The notes under the pieces are model-generated. The model ran no database searches and had not been told where the DNA came from. It was given only the letters and a program-made list of their open reading frames with translations. This document shows, in pieces, positions 1 to 6,394 of a stretch of 8,326 bases of DNA. Source of the stretch: Betaproteobacteria bacterium (GTDB lineage: Bacteria > Pseudomonadota > Gammaproteobacteria > Burkholderiales > Burkholderiaceae_C). Made by a program: the position numbers and the translations under genes. The stretch lies in assembly GCA_009918225.1 (NCBI GenBank), contig RGEP01000071.1, forward strand, positions 1 through 8,326, written 5' to 3'. Numbering within the stretch: the stretch's first letter is position 1; the number at the start of each line of letters is the position of its first letter.

Positions 1-294
1 CAGCTCAGGCGAGCCCGGCGCGTCGTATCGCAGGGTGCGCAGTCGGGGGTCGAAGCCGCCGAAGTCATACACGGCTGCGTGTTCGCGGGCCGCCAACAGG
101 GTGGCTTCAGAGGCTAGGGTGTGGGCCGACAGCGCCAGGATGGCCTTCGGCTTGGCGAACTGGGTTCGCCACTGCTGTCCATACGACTGCATGAACGCAC
201 CGGCGGCCCCCCCTTGCAGGGCGGTCATCGGCGAGCCGTGAGAAACAAACAGGGCGCTGGGGTGCGGAAGGGCGGCACAGGCGGCGGGTTCCAT
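1..294 (-). CDS. DODA-type (LigB/YgiD-like) extradiol dioxygenase, partial (N-terminal 98 residues)
   Basis: The frame is open on the minus strand from an ATG at 294 to the window edge, with no stop, so the 3' end is outside the window. The visible 98 residues match the start of the class III extradiol dioxygenase (LigB/DODA, YgiD-like) family: SHGSPM at residues 18-23, SAHT at 56-59, and a DFGGFDPRL...Y.APGSPEL block at 77-98. In this family the histidines of the two first motifs (here H19 and H58) bind the catalytic metal. E. coli YgiD is a 4,5-DOPA extradiol dioxygenase acting in the cytosol; the real substrate here is unknown. Family members usually have Trp after the second His (SAHW), whereas this one has Thr. 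No strong Shine-Dalgarno is visible before the ATG. The gene is divergent from the FtsX-family permease, with 64 bases between the starts. Family assignment is firm; substrate is not. Confidence 0.9.
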   Translation of the reverse strand, partial: MEPAACAALPHPSALFVSHGSPMTALQGGAAGAFMQSYGQQWRTQFAKPKAILALSAHTLASEATLLAAREHAAVYDFGGFDPRLRTLRYDAPGSPEL

Positions 295-354
295 GACACG
301 GATTTCATCAGCATCCCCACGCCCCACCGTTGCAGCCAATTGCATGCATCATTC

Positions 355-370
355 GAGGATGAACACCGTG
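355..370 (+). promoter_or_regulatory. Shine-Dalgarno GAGGA favouring a GTG start at 368
   Basis: GAGGA (355-359) is followed after 8 bases by an in-frame GTG (368-370). It overlaps the ATG at 359, which would therefore have no usable spacing, and the ATG at 344 has no purine-rich site before it. This supports initiation at 368, which would remove three residues from the annotated permease. It is a positional argument only. Confidence 0.5.
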
Positions 371-3091
371 CGCAATCGGCCGCCCTTGGCCCTGCTGGCC
401 TGGCGCCAAACCTGGCGAGATTTCCGCGCCGGCGAATTGAGGCTGCTCGCCCTGGCCGTTGTCTTGGCGGTGGCCGCCTTGTCGGCCGTCAGCTTTTTTG
501 CCGACCGGCTGCAGGCCGGCCTGTCCCGAGATGCCGGTCAACTCTTGGGAGGCGACCTGGCGGTGTCAGGGGACCAGCCCTTGCCCGCGGCATGGGCTCA
601 AGCGGCTGCGGAGCGTGGCTTGCGCATCGCCCGCACGGTGAGCTTTCCCAGCATGGCCCGCGCGCCACAGGAGCAGGGCGGCCAGTTCCGCTTGGTTGCG
701 GTCAAGGCGGTGGCCGGTGGCTACCCGCTGCGCGGCCAGTTGACGTTGCGCGACGCGCAAGGGCGCGAATCGGCGCTGGCACAAAGTCCCCAAGCGGGCA
801 GTGTGTGGGTCGATGCTGCATTGCTGGACGGTTTGAACCTGGCCCTGGGCGACCACCTGCTGTTGGGCGAGGCGCGGCTGCGCATCGAGCGCGTCATCTT
901 GAATGAACCGGATCGCGGCGCGGGGTTCATGAGCTTTTCACCGCGGGTGATGCTGCACGAGGATGACCTTCAAGCCACAGGGCTGATCCAGCCGGCCAGC
1001 CGGGTCACCTACCGGCTGATGGTCATGGCCCCCGATTCGATGGGGCGCCGGGCAGCGGAACTCGCGCTTTCGAGCCTTCGCCAAACGTTTGAGGACCAGA
1101 TCGAGCGTGACGGCCTGCGTGGCGTGCGCCTGGACAGTTTGGAAGCGGGACGTCCTGAGATGCGCCAAGCGCTGGACCGCGCCGAGCGTTTCCTGACCTT
1201 GGTGGCCTTGCTCTCGGCGCTGTTGGCCGCGGTGGCGGTCGGCATCGCTGCCCGTGACTTCACCGATCGGCACTTGGACGATTGCGCCCTGTTGCGTGTG
1301 CTGGGCCTGCATCAGCGCGAGATTGCGACCCTGTATGCGCTGGAGTTCGCGTTGGTGGGCGTGGTGGCCTGTGCCTTGGGCGTGGCGGTGGGATGGCTGG
1401 TGCACCATGGATTCGTGGCCTTGTTGGCCGGGCTGGTGAAAACGTCGCTGCCGAGCGCCAGCCTGCAGCCGGGTCTGCTGGCTGCGGCCTTGGGCTGGGT
1501 GCTGCTCATGGGCTTTGGTTTGCCCCCGGTCCTGCAATTGGCGCAAGTGCCGCCCCTGCGGGTGATCCGGCGCGACGTGGGCAGCCCGCGGCCGTTCTCC
1601 TTGGGCGTGTTGGCCGCCGCAGCCTTGAGCTTCACCGCCCTTTTGTTGGCGGTGTCGTCTGATCTGCGCCTGGGCCTGATCACCGTTGGGGGATTCGGCA
1701 TGGCCTTGCTGTTCTTCGCGGGCTTGGCGGCCCTGGCCATGGTGGCTTTGCGCCGGCTGGTGCCGCGTTTGCCCTCTGCCGGTCGCTGGCAGGCCTTGGT
1801 CATGGCCACCCGGCAATTGGCCGCCCGTCCGGGGTTTTCGGTGTTGCAGGTCAGCGCCTTGTCGGTGGGCTTGTTGTCTCTGGTGTTGTTGGTGCTGCTG
1901 CGCACCGACCTGGTGGCCAGCTGGCGATCGGCCACGCCGCCTGATGCGCCCAACCGCTTCGTGATCAACATCCAGCCCGAACAGTCAACCGCCTTCGAGC
2001 AGCAGTTGCGCGACGCGGGCGTGCAAGGCTACGACTGGTACCCGATGATCCGGGGCCGCTTGGTGGGCATCAACGGCCAGGCCATTCGGCCGGGCACCTT
2101 CAATACCGACCGCGCACAGCGCCTGGTCGAGCGCGAATTCAACCTCAGCCACACGGCCGAACTGCCCGGACACAACCAGGTGTCGGCCGGCCGCTGGACG
2201 CCCGATGAAGCCGACGGCCTGAGCGTGGAGGAAGGCTTGGCCCAAACCCTGAAGCTCAAACTGGGTGACCGTTTGCAGTTCGACATTGCCGGCACCGTGC
2301 GCGAAGGCCGCATCACGTCCTTGCGCAAAGTGGAGTGGGGCTCGATGCGGGTGAACTTCTTTGTCTTGTTTCCGCAGGCCGAGATCGGTGGGCTGCCCAG
2401 CACCTACATCAGTGCCTTCAAGGCGCCTGCTGCGGCCGACGCCGCGCAGTCCTTGGACCGTCAACTGCTGCAGGTGTTTCCGAACATCACCAACGTGGAC
2501 ATCTCGGCATCGGTGGCACAGGTGCAGCAGGTGCTCAACCAGGTCATCAGTGCGGTGGAGTTCCTGTTCGCTTTCACCCTCGCTTCGGGCCTGTTGGTGC
2601 TGGTGGCCACCATCACCGCTACCCGCGAAGCACGGGTGCGCGAGTACGCGGTGATGCGCGCCCTGGGTGCGCGCAGCGGTCTCTTGCAGCGCATGCAGCG
2701 CGCTGAACTCTTGGGCGTGGGCGCCCTGTCAGGGTTGCTGGCCTCATGCGTGGCCATGGCCGTGGGTGCTGTGTTGGCGCGATCGGTTTTCGAATTCAAC
2801 TGGGCACCCAGCCCATGGGTGCCGGTGGCCGGCATGGTCGCGGGTGCACTGCTGGCCTGGTGGGCTGGTGCCTGGGGCCTGCGCGCCATTTGGCGCAGAG
2901 AAGGGGTTGGTGCGGCCTTCTTCCACGGTGTAGACCGCGGCCAGGGCCGCAGCCTCGTCGGCCAGATCGCCGTCATACTCGGGGTGCTGTGCCAGCCAAG
3001 GCGCAGCCTTGGCCTGCATCGCATCCAGCGGCATGCCGGCGCGGTGGCGGCGCCAGGTTTCGCAGAAGAAGCGGCGGACGTCCTCTTGTGA
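359..3091 (+). CDS. FtsX-family ABC transporter permease (YbbP-like) with abnormal read-through C-terminus
   Basis: This is a large inner-membrane permease of the FtsX/MacB type, similar in layout to E. coli YbbP (about 800 residues). From the ATG at 359 the protein has 910 residues. It shows an N-terminal membrane helix near residues 25-50, a periplasmic domain, and a first FtsX block (about 280-375, several helices, with D-C-A-L-L-R-V-L-G). Further helices lie at about 375-530, then a second periplasmic region and a second FtsX block (about 730-845, with R-E-Y-A-V-M-R-A-L-G-A). Such permeases work with an ATPase (YbbA/LolD type), but none is adjacent. Start choice: GAGGA at 355-359 lies 8 bases before an in-frame GTG at 368, which fits better than the ATGs at 344 or 359, so the true start may be 368. 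Homology ends near residue 846. The following 63 or so residues are antisense read-through of the DUF1841 gene remnant, and the usual last ten or so permease residues and the stop are missing. The protein may still work if the tail is tolerated. Confidence 0.9.
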   Translation: MNTVRNRPPLALLAWRQTWRDFRAGELRLLALAVVLAVAALSAVSFFADRLQAGLSRDAGQLLGGDLAVSGDQPLPAAWAQAAAERGLRIARTVSFPSMARAPQEQGGQFRLVAVKAVAGGYPLRGQLTLRDAQGRESALAQSPQAGSVWVDAALLDGLNLALGDHLLLGEARLRIERVILNEPDRGAGFMSFSPRVMLHEDDLQATGLIQPASRVTYRLMVMAPDSMGRRAAELALSSLRQTFEDQIERDGLRGVRLDSLEAGRPEMRQALDRAERFLTLVALLSALLAAVAVGIAARDFTDRHLDDCALLRVLGLHQREIATLYALEFALVGVVACALGVAVGWLVHHGFVALLAGLVKTSLPSASLQPGLLAAALGWVLLMGFGLPPVLQLAQVPPLRVIRRDVGSPRPFSLGVLAAAALSFTALLLAVSSDLRLGLITVGGFGMALLFFAGLAALAMVALRRLVPRLPSAGRWQALVMATRQLAARPGFSVLQVSALSVGLLSLVLLVLLRTDLVASWRSATPPDAPNRFVINIQPEQSTAFEQQLRDAGVQGYDWYPMIRGRLVGINGQAIRPGTFNTDRAQRLVEREFNLSHTAELPGHNQVSAGRWTPDEADGLSVEEGLAQTLKLKLGDRLQFDIAGTVREGRITSLRKVEWGSMRVNFFVLFPQAEIGGLPSTYISAFKAPAAADAAQSLDRQLLQVFPNITNVDISASVAQVQQVLNQVISAVEFLFAFTLASGLLVLVATITATREARVREYAVMRALGARSGLLQRMQRAELLGVGALSGLLASCVAMAVGAVLARSVFEFNWAPSPWVPVAGMVAGALLAWWAGAWGLRAIWRREGVGAAFFHGVDRGQGRSLVGQIAVILGVLCQPRRSLGLHRIQRHAGAVAAPGFAEEAADVLL

Positions 3092-3103
3092 TGGGGCAAA
3101 CAT
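2744..3103 (-). pseudogene. DUF1841-family gene, 3'-truncated remnant
   Basis: The first 68 codons (3103 down to 2900) encode a clear DUF1841 N-terminal half: it opens MFAPSQEDVRRFF, carries the conserved HPEY at residues 40-43, and ends with Y-T-V-E-E-G-R-T-N-P-F. Family members then continue with a conserved L-H-L-S-M-H-L-S block and run to about 140-150 residues. Here the frame instead reads 51 unrelated residues that are the antisense of the permease 3' end, stopping at 2744. None of the three frames past 2900 restores the family sequence, so a simple frameshift does not explain it; a deletion does. The function of DUF1841 is unknown. An upstream in-frame ATG at 3124 exists, but the family start is the Met at 3103. 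A short 119-residue protein could still be made, but it lacks the more conserved half, so I call it a pseudogene. Confidence 0.85.
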
Positions 3104-3116
3104 AAGGGCATTGTGG

Positions 3117-3866
3117 ATGATCACCGACCCGCAGTTCTATTTCTGGGCCATTGCGGCGGTGTTGCTGGTGGGACTGGCCAAGAGCGGTTTTCTCAGTGGC
3201 TTTGGTGCGGTGGCCACGCCGCTGATGGCCATGGCCGTGCCGGTGCCACAGGCCGCAGCCATCATGCTGCCGCTGCTGTGCGTGATGGACCTCGTGAGCC
3301 TGCAGCAGATGTGGCAAGACCGCGACCGGTCGTTGCTGCGGCTGCTGCTGCCCGCGGGCCTCTTGGGTATCGTCCTGGGCACGCTGCTGTTCACCTTGGT
3401 TTCCGCGGCGGTGGTTTCGCTGGTGGTGGGCGTGCTGACGCTGTTGTTTCTTCTGCTGCGGGTGCTCAGGCGCCCGGGTGCGGCGCAGGTGGTGCCGGCA
3501 CCCCGTTGGGGGTTCGCCCTTGGGGTGGTCAGCGGTTTCACCAGCTTTGTGGCGCATGCGGGGGGGCCACCCGTGAGTGCCTATGTCCTGCCCATGCGGC
3601 TGGACCCCATCAGGGTGACGGCCACCATGGCGGTGTTCTTTTCCGTCATCAACTTCGCCAAGTGGGGGCCTTATGCGGCTCTGGGCTTGTTCGATGCACG
3701 CAACCTGTGGACCTCGTTGATCCTGGCCCCTCTGGCTCCATTGGGTGTTTGGGTGGGCGTCTGGCTTACCCGGCGCATGGCCGCACACTGGTTTTACCGG
3801 GTGGCCTATATGGGCATGGCCGCAGCGGGTGGCAAGCTCTTGTGGGACGGTTGGCGCGCCCTCTGA
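3117..3866 (+). CDS. TauE/SafE (DUF81) family membrane exporter
   Basis: This is a 249-residue polytopic inner-membrane protein, normal length for the TauE/SafE family, whose members are proposed to export sulfite, sulfoacetate or related organosulfur anions. About eight hydrophobic segments are visible. The two pseudo-repeat motifs typical of the family are present: GLAKSGFLSGFGAVATPL at residues 19-36 and G-F-T-S-F-V-A-H-A-G-G-P-P at about 140-152. The start at ATG 3117 is supported by AAGGG at 3104-3108 with an 8-base spacer. The frame is open further upstream, but that extension is hydrophilic and is antisense to the DUF1841 gene. The start lies only 13 bases from the divergent DUF1841 start, so its promoter must lie within that gene's coding sequence. 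Nothing nearby fixes the substrate; the two-component system downstream could be a regulator, but that is a guess. Confidence 0.9.
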   Translation: MITDPQFYFWAIAAVLLVGLAKSGFLSGFGAVATPLMAMAVPVPQAAAIMLPLLCVMDLVSLQQMWQDRDRSLLRLLLPAGLLGIVLGTLLFTLVSAAVVSLVVGVLTLLFLLLRVLRRPGAAQVVPAPRWGFALGVVSGFTSFVAHAGGPPVSAYVLPMRLDPIRVTATMAVFFSVINFAKWGPYAALGLFDARNLWTSLILAPLAPLGVWVGVWLTRRMAAHWFYRVAYMGMAAAGGKLLWDGWRAL

Positions 3867-3874
3867 GCGCTTGA

Positions 3875-3898
3875 GAGGGGCGCATGCTCAGGCCCCTC
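3875..3898 (+). terminator. Possible terminator hairpin after the exporter gene
   Basis: GAGGGGC (3875-3881) and GCCCCTC (3892-3898) form a perfect 7-base-pair inverted repeat with a 10-base loop, starting 8 bases after the exporter stop codon. There is no clear T-run after it (ATTCTGGGG follows), so it would be a weak intrinsic terminator, or could instead be part of the structured leader of the next gene. Confidence 0.35.
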
Positions 3899-3925
3899 AT
3901 TCTGGGGGGGCTCGGCGGGGTGGTG

Positions 3926-3962
3926 ACCCCTCGGATGCAGGGGGACCCCTGGCTCGAGGGGT
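3926..3962. repeat. 8-bp perfect inverted repeat in the response-regulator leader
   Basis: ACCCCTCG (3926-3933) and CGAGGGGT (3955-3962) are exact reverse complements separated by 21 bases. The loop itself holds a smaller inverted repeat, CAGGGG (3938-3943) with CCCCTG (3946-3951). The arms share the CCCCTC/GAGGGG core with the hairpin at 3875-3898, so alternative pairings between the two are possible. It could be RNA structure or a protein-binding site; the sequence alone does not decide. Confidence 0.4.
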
Positions 3963-3998
3963 GTTGCGCTCCACTTGGCGTGCCTAGCATCTTCCGAA

Positions 3999-4018
3999 CC
4001 GGCCCCTTCTACGGCCGG
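3999..4018. repeat. CCGGCC-N8-GGCCGG inverted repeat just upstream of the response-regulator ribosome-binding site
   Basis: CCGGCC (3999-4004) and GGCCGG (4013-4018) form a 6-base-pair GC-only stem with an 8-base loop. The stem ends 4 bases before the AAGGAG Shine-Dalgarno at 4022-4027. It could slow ribosome loading as an RNA hairpin, or act as a dyad operator for the regulator itself. Both roles are inference. Confidence 0.4.
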
Positions 4019-4033
4019 GTCAAGGAGTGGATG

Positions 4034-4873
4034 ATGAAGATGCTGCTGTTGGACGACCATCCCCTGGTGCGCTCGTCCTTGGAGTCGGTGATCCAGTCTA
4101 TGGGGCGCGAGATCACCGTGTTGAGCGCGGCCACGGCTGCACAGGCGCAACAATGCTTGGCCGAATCAGGCCCGGTTGATTTGGTCCTGCTGGACCTGCA
4201 CTTGCCCGATGCCAACGGCTTTTCGCTCATGGCCGAATGGCGTGTGTCGCATCCGCAGATGCGTGTGCTCGTCGTTTCGGCGTCTGAGGATCCGGGCGAG
4301 GTGATGCGGGCGCTCGAGGCGGGGGCGGCGGGCTTCATTCCCAAGCGCACCGCTTTGGAGGTGCTGGTGCATGCCCTGCGTCTGGTCCTGTCGGGTGGCA
4401 CCTATGTCCCTCCGATGGCGTTGAGGCAGGGGTCTGCGCCGGTGGCAGCAGCCCCGGTCCGCAGCACGGCTGCGCCGATGAAGTTGCACGAGCCGGCGCT
4501 TGGTGCGGCAAGCGCTGGCTTGAGCCTGCAATCGGCCTGGTGGCCGTCGGCCGCACCCATCGAGGCCAGCGTTGCACCTGCGGGCCTGGGGGCATCGTCC
4601 CCATCGTTGCCGCAACAGTTGCGTCTGACGCCGCGTCAATCCGAAGTCTTGTCGCTGCTCTTGCAAGGACAGCCCAACAAGCTGATTGCAAGACGGTTGA
4701 ACCTGTCGGTGGAAACGGTGAAAGACCATGTGGCCTCCTTGCTGCGGGTGCTGGGGGTGAGCTCCCGTACCCAAGCGGTGTTGGCCGCCAGTCAGATGAT
4801 GGCAGCCGCCCCCGCTGGGAGCCCGCCCGTGATGCGCCCGCCAGTACCGGCACTGGCGCATCGCGCCTACTGA
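4034..4873 (+). CDS. NarL/FixJ-family response regulator (receiver + LuxR-type HTH)
   Basis: This is a 279-residue cytoplasmic transcription factor. The receiver domain (about 3-125) has the acidic pair D7 D8, phosphoacceptor D54 in LVLLDLHLPD, S82 in the conserved Ser/Thr position and K104 in GFIPK, so it should be phosphorylatable. The LuxR/GerE helix-turn-helix occupies about 196-258 (LTPRQSEVLSLL, then N-K-L-I-A-R-R-L-N-L-S-V-E-T-V-K). Between them is a 64-residue Ala/Pro/Ser-rich linker (about 132-195), much longer than usual; typical family members are 210-220 residues. The start at 4034 is chosen because AAGGAG (4022-4027) sits 6 bases before it; ATG 4031 is the close alternative. The frame stays open back to 3884, but that extension has no domain. 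The kinase gene follows after 18 bases, so this is its likely partner. The target genes are unknown. Confidence 0.93.
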   Translation: MKMLLLDDHPLVRSSLESVIQSMGREITVLSAATAAQAQQCLAESGPVDLVLLDLHLPDANGFSLMAEWRVSHPQMRVLVVSASEDPGEVMRALEAGAAGFIPKRTALEVLVHALRLVLSGGTYVPPMALRQGSAPVAAAPVRSTAAPMKLHEPALGAASAGLSLQSAWWPSAAPIEASVAPAGLGASSPSLPQQLRLTPRQSEVLSLLLQGQPNKLIARRLNLSVETVKDHVASLLRVLGVSSRTQAVLAASQMMAAAPAGSPPVMRPPVPALAHRAY

Positions 4874-4891
4874 AGTCCAGAGGGGCCATAC

Positions 4892-6394
4892 ATGAGCACA
4901 GCCGTGCATCCCCTGCCCGGTGCGGCAAGTGCCGGGTCACCCCCTGCAGCCACCAACGACCACCCAAGTCCGGCCTGCAGCCTGCAGGATCGCTTGGGAC
5001 ACATTCAGCGAGATGTCTTGCGAGCGCCGGCTGAGTGTCTGGCCCATGTGCTGGGCGGGGCTCTGGTGGCGGCGGTCTTCTGGTCGATAGAGGCGCAGGG
5101 TCCGTGGGCCTGGTGGGGTGGCGCCTGCCTGTGCCTGGGCATGCTTCGCTTGGGTTTGCGCCAGGCCCTGGTGTGCCGGCTGGAATCGGCGGGGCCAATC
5201 GCGCACGATTCGGTGCAGGCCCAGTGGCGTTGGGACCTCCACAACCGCTTGATCCTGTTGGGCTTGGGCGCCATCACCGGATGGGCCACGGCATGGCACG
5301 AGCCGCGGGCTTCGGGGCTTGAGCAGTCCATCTTGCTGATCATCGTGTTCAGCTGGGTGCTGGCCGCCATGCCGGCCCTATTGCATCGCAAGGGCATGTT
5401 CCTGTTGCACGGGGCGCTGACCGCCGGCCCCCTGGTGGTATCGGTGGTGCTGGACACCGCCGATGCCCACCACCCCCACCTCACCGGCTCGGTCTTGCTG
5501 TTTCTGGGCCTGGTGGTTTGGATGTTCAGGGGGCATGTCAGCCTTATGGCGCACCTGCAGCGCGACCAGCAGTTGCTGCAGCACTGGCGCGTCAGTTGGG
5601 CACAGGAAGCCGCCCAGGCACAGGCTGCTGAGCTTTCGGCACAGGCGGTGGTCCGCTCCCAGGCCCGTTGGCTGGCCACCATCAGCCACGATGTGCGCCA
5701 GCCGCTGTGGTCCTTGCAGCTGTATGCGCAGCAGTTGCACAGCCGTTTGTCCCAGCCTCAAGACCAAGCCCTGGGAGAGGGCATGGCCCGCAGCCTGCAG
5801 GCTTTGGAAACGCTCTTGTCCGAGCTGCTGGATCAGGCCCGGGCGGAGGCGGTCGCCGTCGATCGTGCCCCACAGTGGGTGGCATTGGCCCCCCTGTTTG
5901 AGCGCTTGTCCGCACAGTTGAACCCCTGCGCTGCGGAAAGGGGCTTGCATCTGGCCTGGCGCGGCCAGGGGCAGCGGGTGTGGGGCGACCCTGTGCTGAT
6001 TGAGCGCATCCTGCGCAACCTGGTTCTCAATGCGCTGGAGCACACCGAGCGTGGTGGGGTGCTGGTGGGTGCACGCCGGCGTGGGCGGCGTTTGCACCTG
6101 CAGGTCTGGGACAGTGGCCGAGGACTCAGTGCCGCGCAACAGCACCGGGTGCTGAACGGCGAAGCGGCGGGTGCTCTCGGGAACCCCATCCACGCCTCAC
6201 CGGAGCCGGGCATGCCAGCGCAGCGCGGGCAGCGCAGTGGTTTTGGCCTCGGCCTGGGCATCGTTCGTCGCCTGAGCCACCTGATGGGCGCACAGCTTCA
6301 GTTGCGCAGCCGTCCGGGGCGTGGATCCCTGTTCGAGGTGGTCTTCACAGACCCTGCAAGCACCTCCTTGTCACCGCCTTCACAGCACCGCTGA
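4892..6394 (+). CDS. Membrane sensor histidine kinase (HisKA, 'HDxRQP' type) without a recognisable sensor domain
   Basis: This 500-residue inner-membrane kinase should phosphorylate the adjacent regulator. Its N-terminus (1-45) is polar and Pro/Ala rich. About six membrane helices follow (roughly 46-66, 70-92, 118-135, 146-165, 168-190, 197-216) with only short loops, so any stimulus is probably sensed in or at the membrane. A Gln/Ala-rich, probably coiled-coil stretch (about 220-260) leads to the H-box S-H-D-V-R-Q-P with phosphoacceptor H266. The ATPase domain has the N-box around N380 (RNLVLNALEH), the G1 box D-S-G-R-G-L at 407-412 and the G2 box GFGLGLG at 450-456. All the residues needed for kinase activity are present. 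The start has GAGGGG (4880-4885) 6 bases upstream. It is co-transcribed with the regulator and converges on scpA. The signal is not deducible from the sequence. Confidence 0.94.
   Translation: MSTAVHPLPGAASAGSPPAATNDHPSPACSLQDRLGHIQRDVLRAPAECLAHVLGGALVAAVFWSIEAQGPWAWWGGACLCLGMLRLGLRQALVCRLESAGPIAHDSVQAQWRWDLHNRLILLGLGAITGWATAWHEPRASGLEQSILLIIVFSWVLAAMPALLHRKGMFLLHGALTAGPLVVSVVLDTADAHHPHLTGSVLLFLGLVVWMFRGHVSLMAHLQRDQQLLQHWRVSWAQEAAQAQAAELSAQAVVRSQARWLATISHDVRQPLWSLQLYAQQLHSRLSQPQDQALGEGMARSLQALETLLSELLDQARAEAVAVDRAPQWVALAPLFERLSAQLNPCAAERGLHLAWRGQGQRVWGDPVLIERILRNLVLNALEHTERGGVLVGARRRGRRLHLQVWDSGRGLSAAQQHRVLNGEAAGALGNPIHASPEPGMPAQRGQRSGFGLGLGIVRRLSHLMGAQLQLRSRPGRGSLFEVVFTDPASTSLSPPSQHR

Noticed and set aside
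121..906. Plus-strand open frame overlapping the dioxygenase and permease 5' ends
   Set aside because: It is out of frame with both recognised genes, Arg/Gly/Pro-rich and without a domain.
938..1816. Minus-strand open frame (292 codons) inside the permease
   Set aside because: The translation is Gln/His/Arg-rich low-complexity sequence with no domain, opposite a well-supported membrane protein.
2744..2902. Frameshift or sequencing error as the cause of the short DUF1841
   Set aside because: No frame past 2900 gives the conserved DUF1841 continuation, and the sequence there matches the permease on the other strand, so a single base change cannot restore the gene.
3009..3116. N-terminal extension of the exporter from an upstream ATG
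   Set aside because: It is hydrophilic, antisense to DUF1841, and unlike the family N-terminus. A good Shine-Dalgarno supports 3117.
2973..3788. Minus-strand open frame (271 codons) opposite the exporter
   Set aside because: It is a shadow of the TauE/SafE gene; it is Gln/His-rich with no recognisable family.
3884..4033. 49-codon N-terminal extension of the response regulator
   Set aside because: The frame is open, but the receiver fold begins right after 4034, a good Shine-Dalgarno sits before 4034, and the extension has no conserved features.
4972..4988. Tandem CCTGCAG repeats near the kinase start
   Set aside because: They lie within coding sequence and are explained by the codons used; nothing suggests a separate function.
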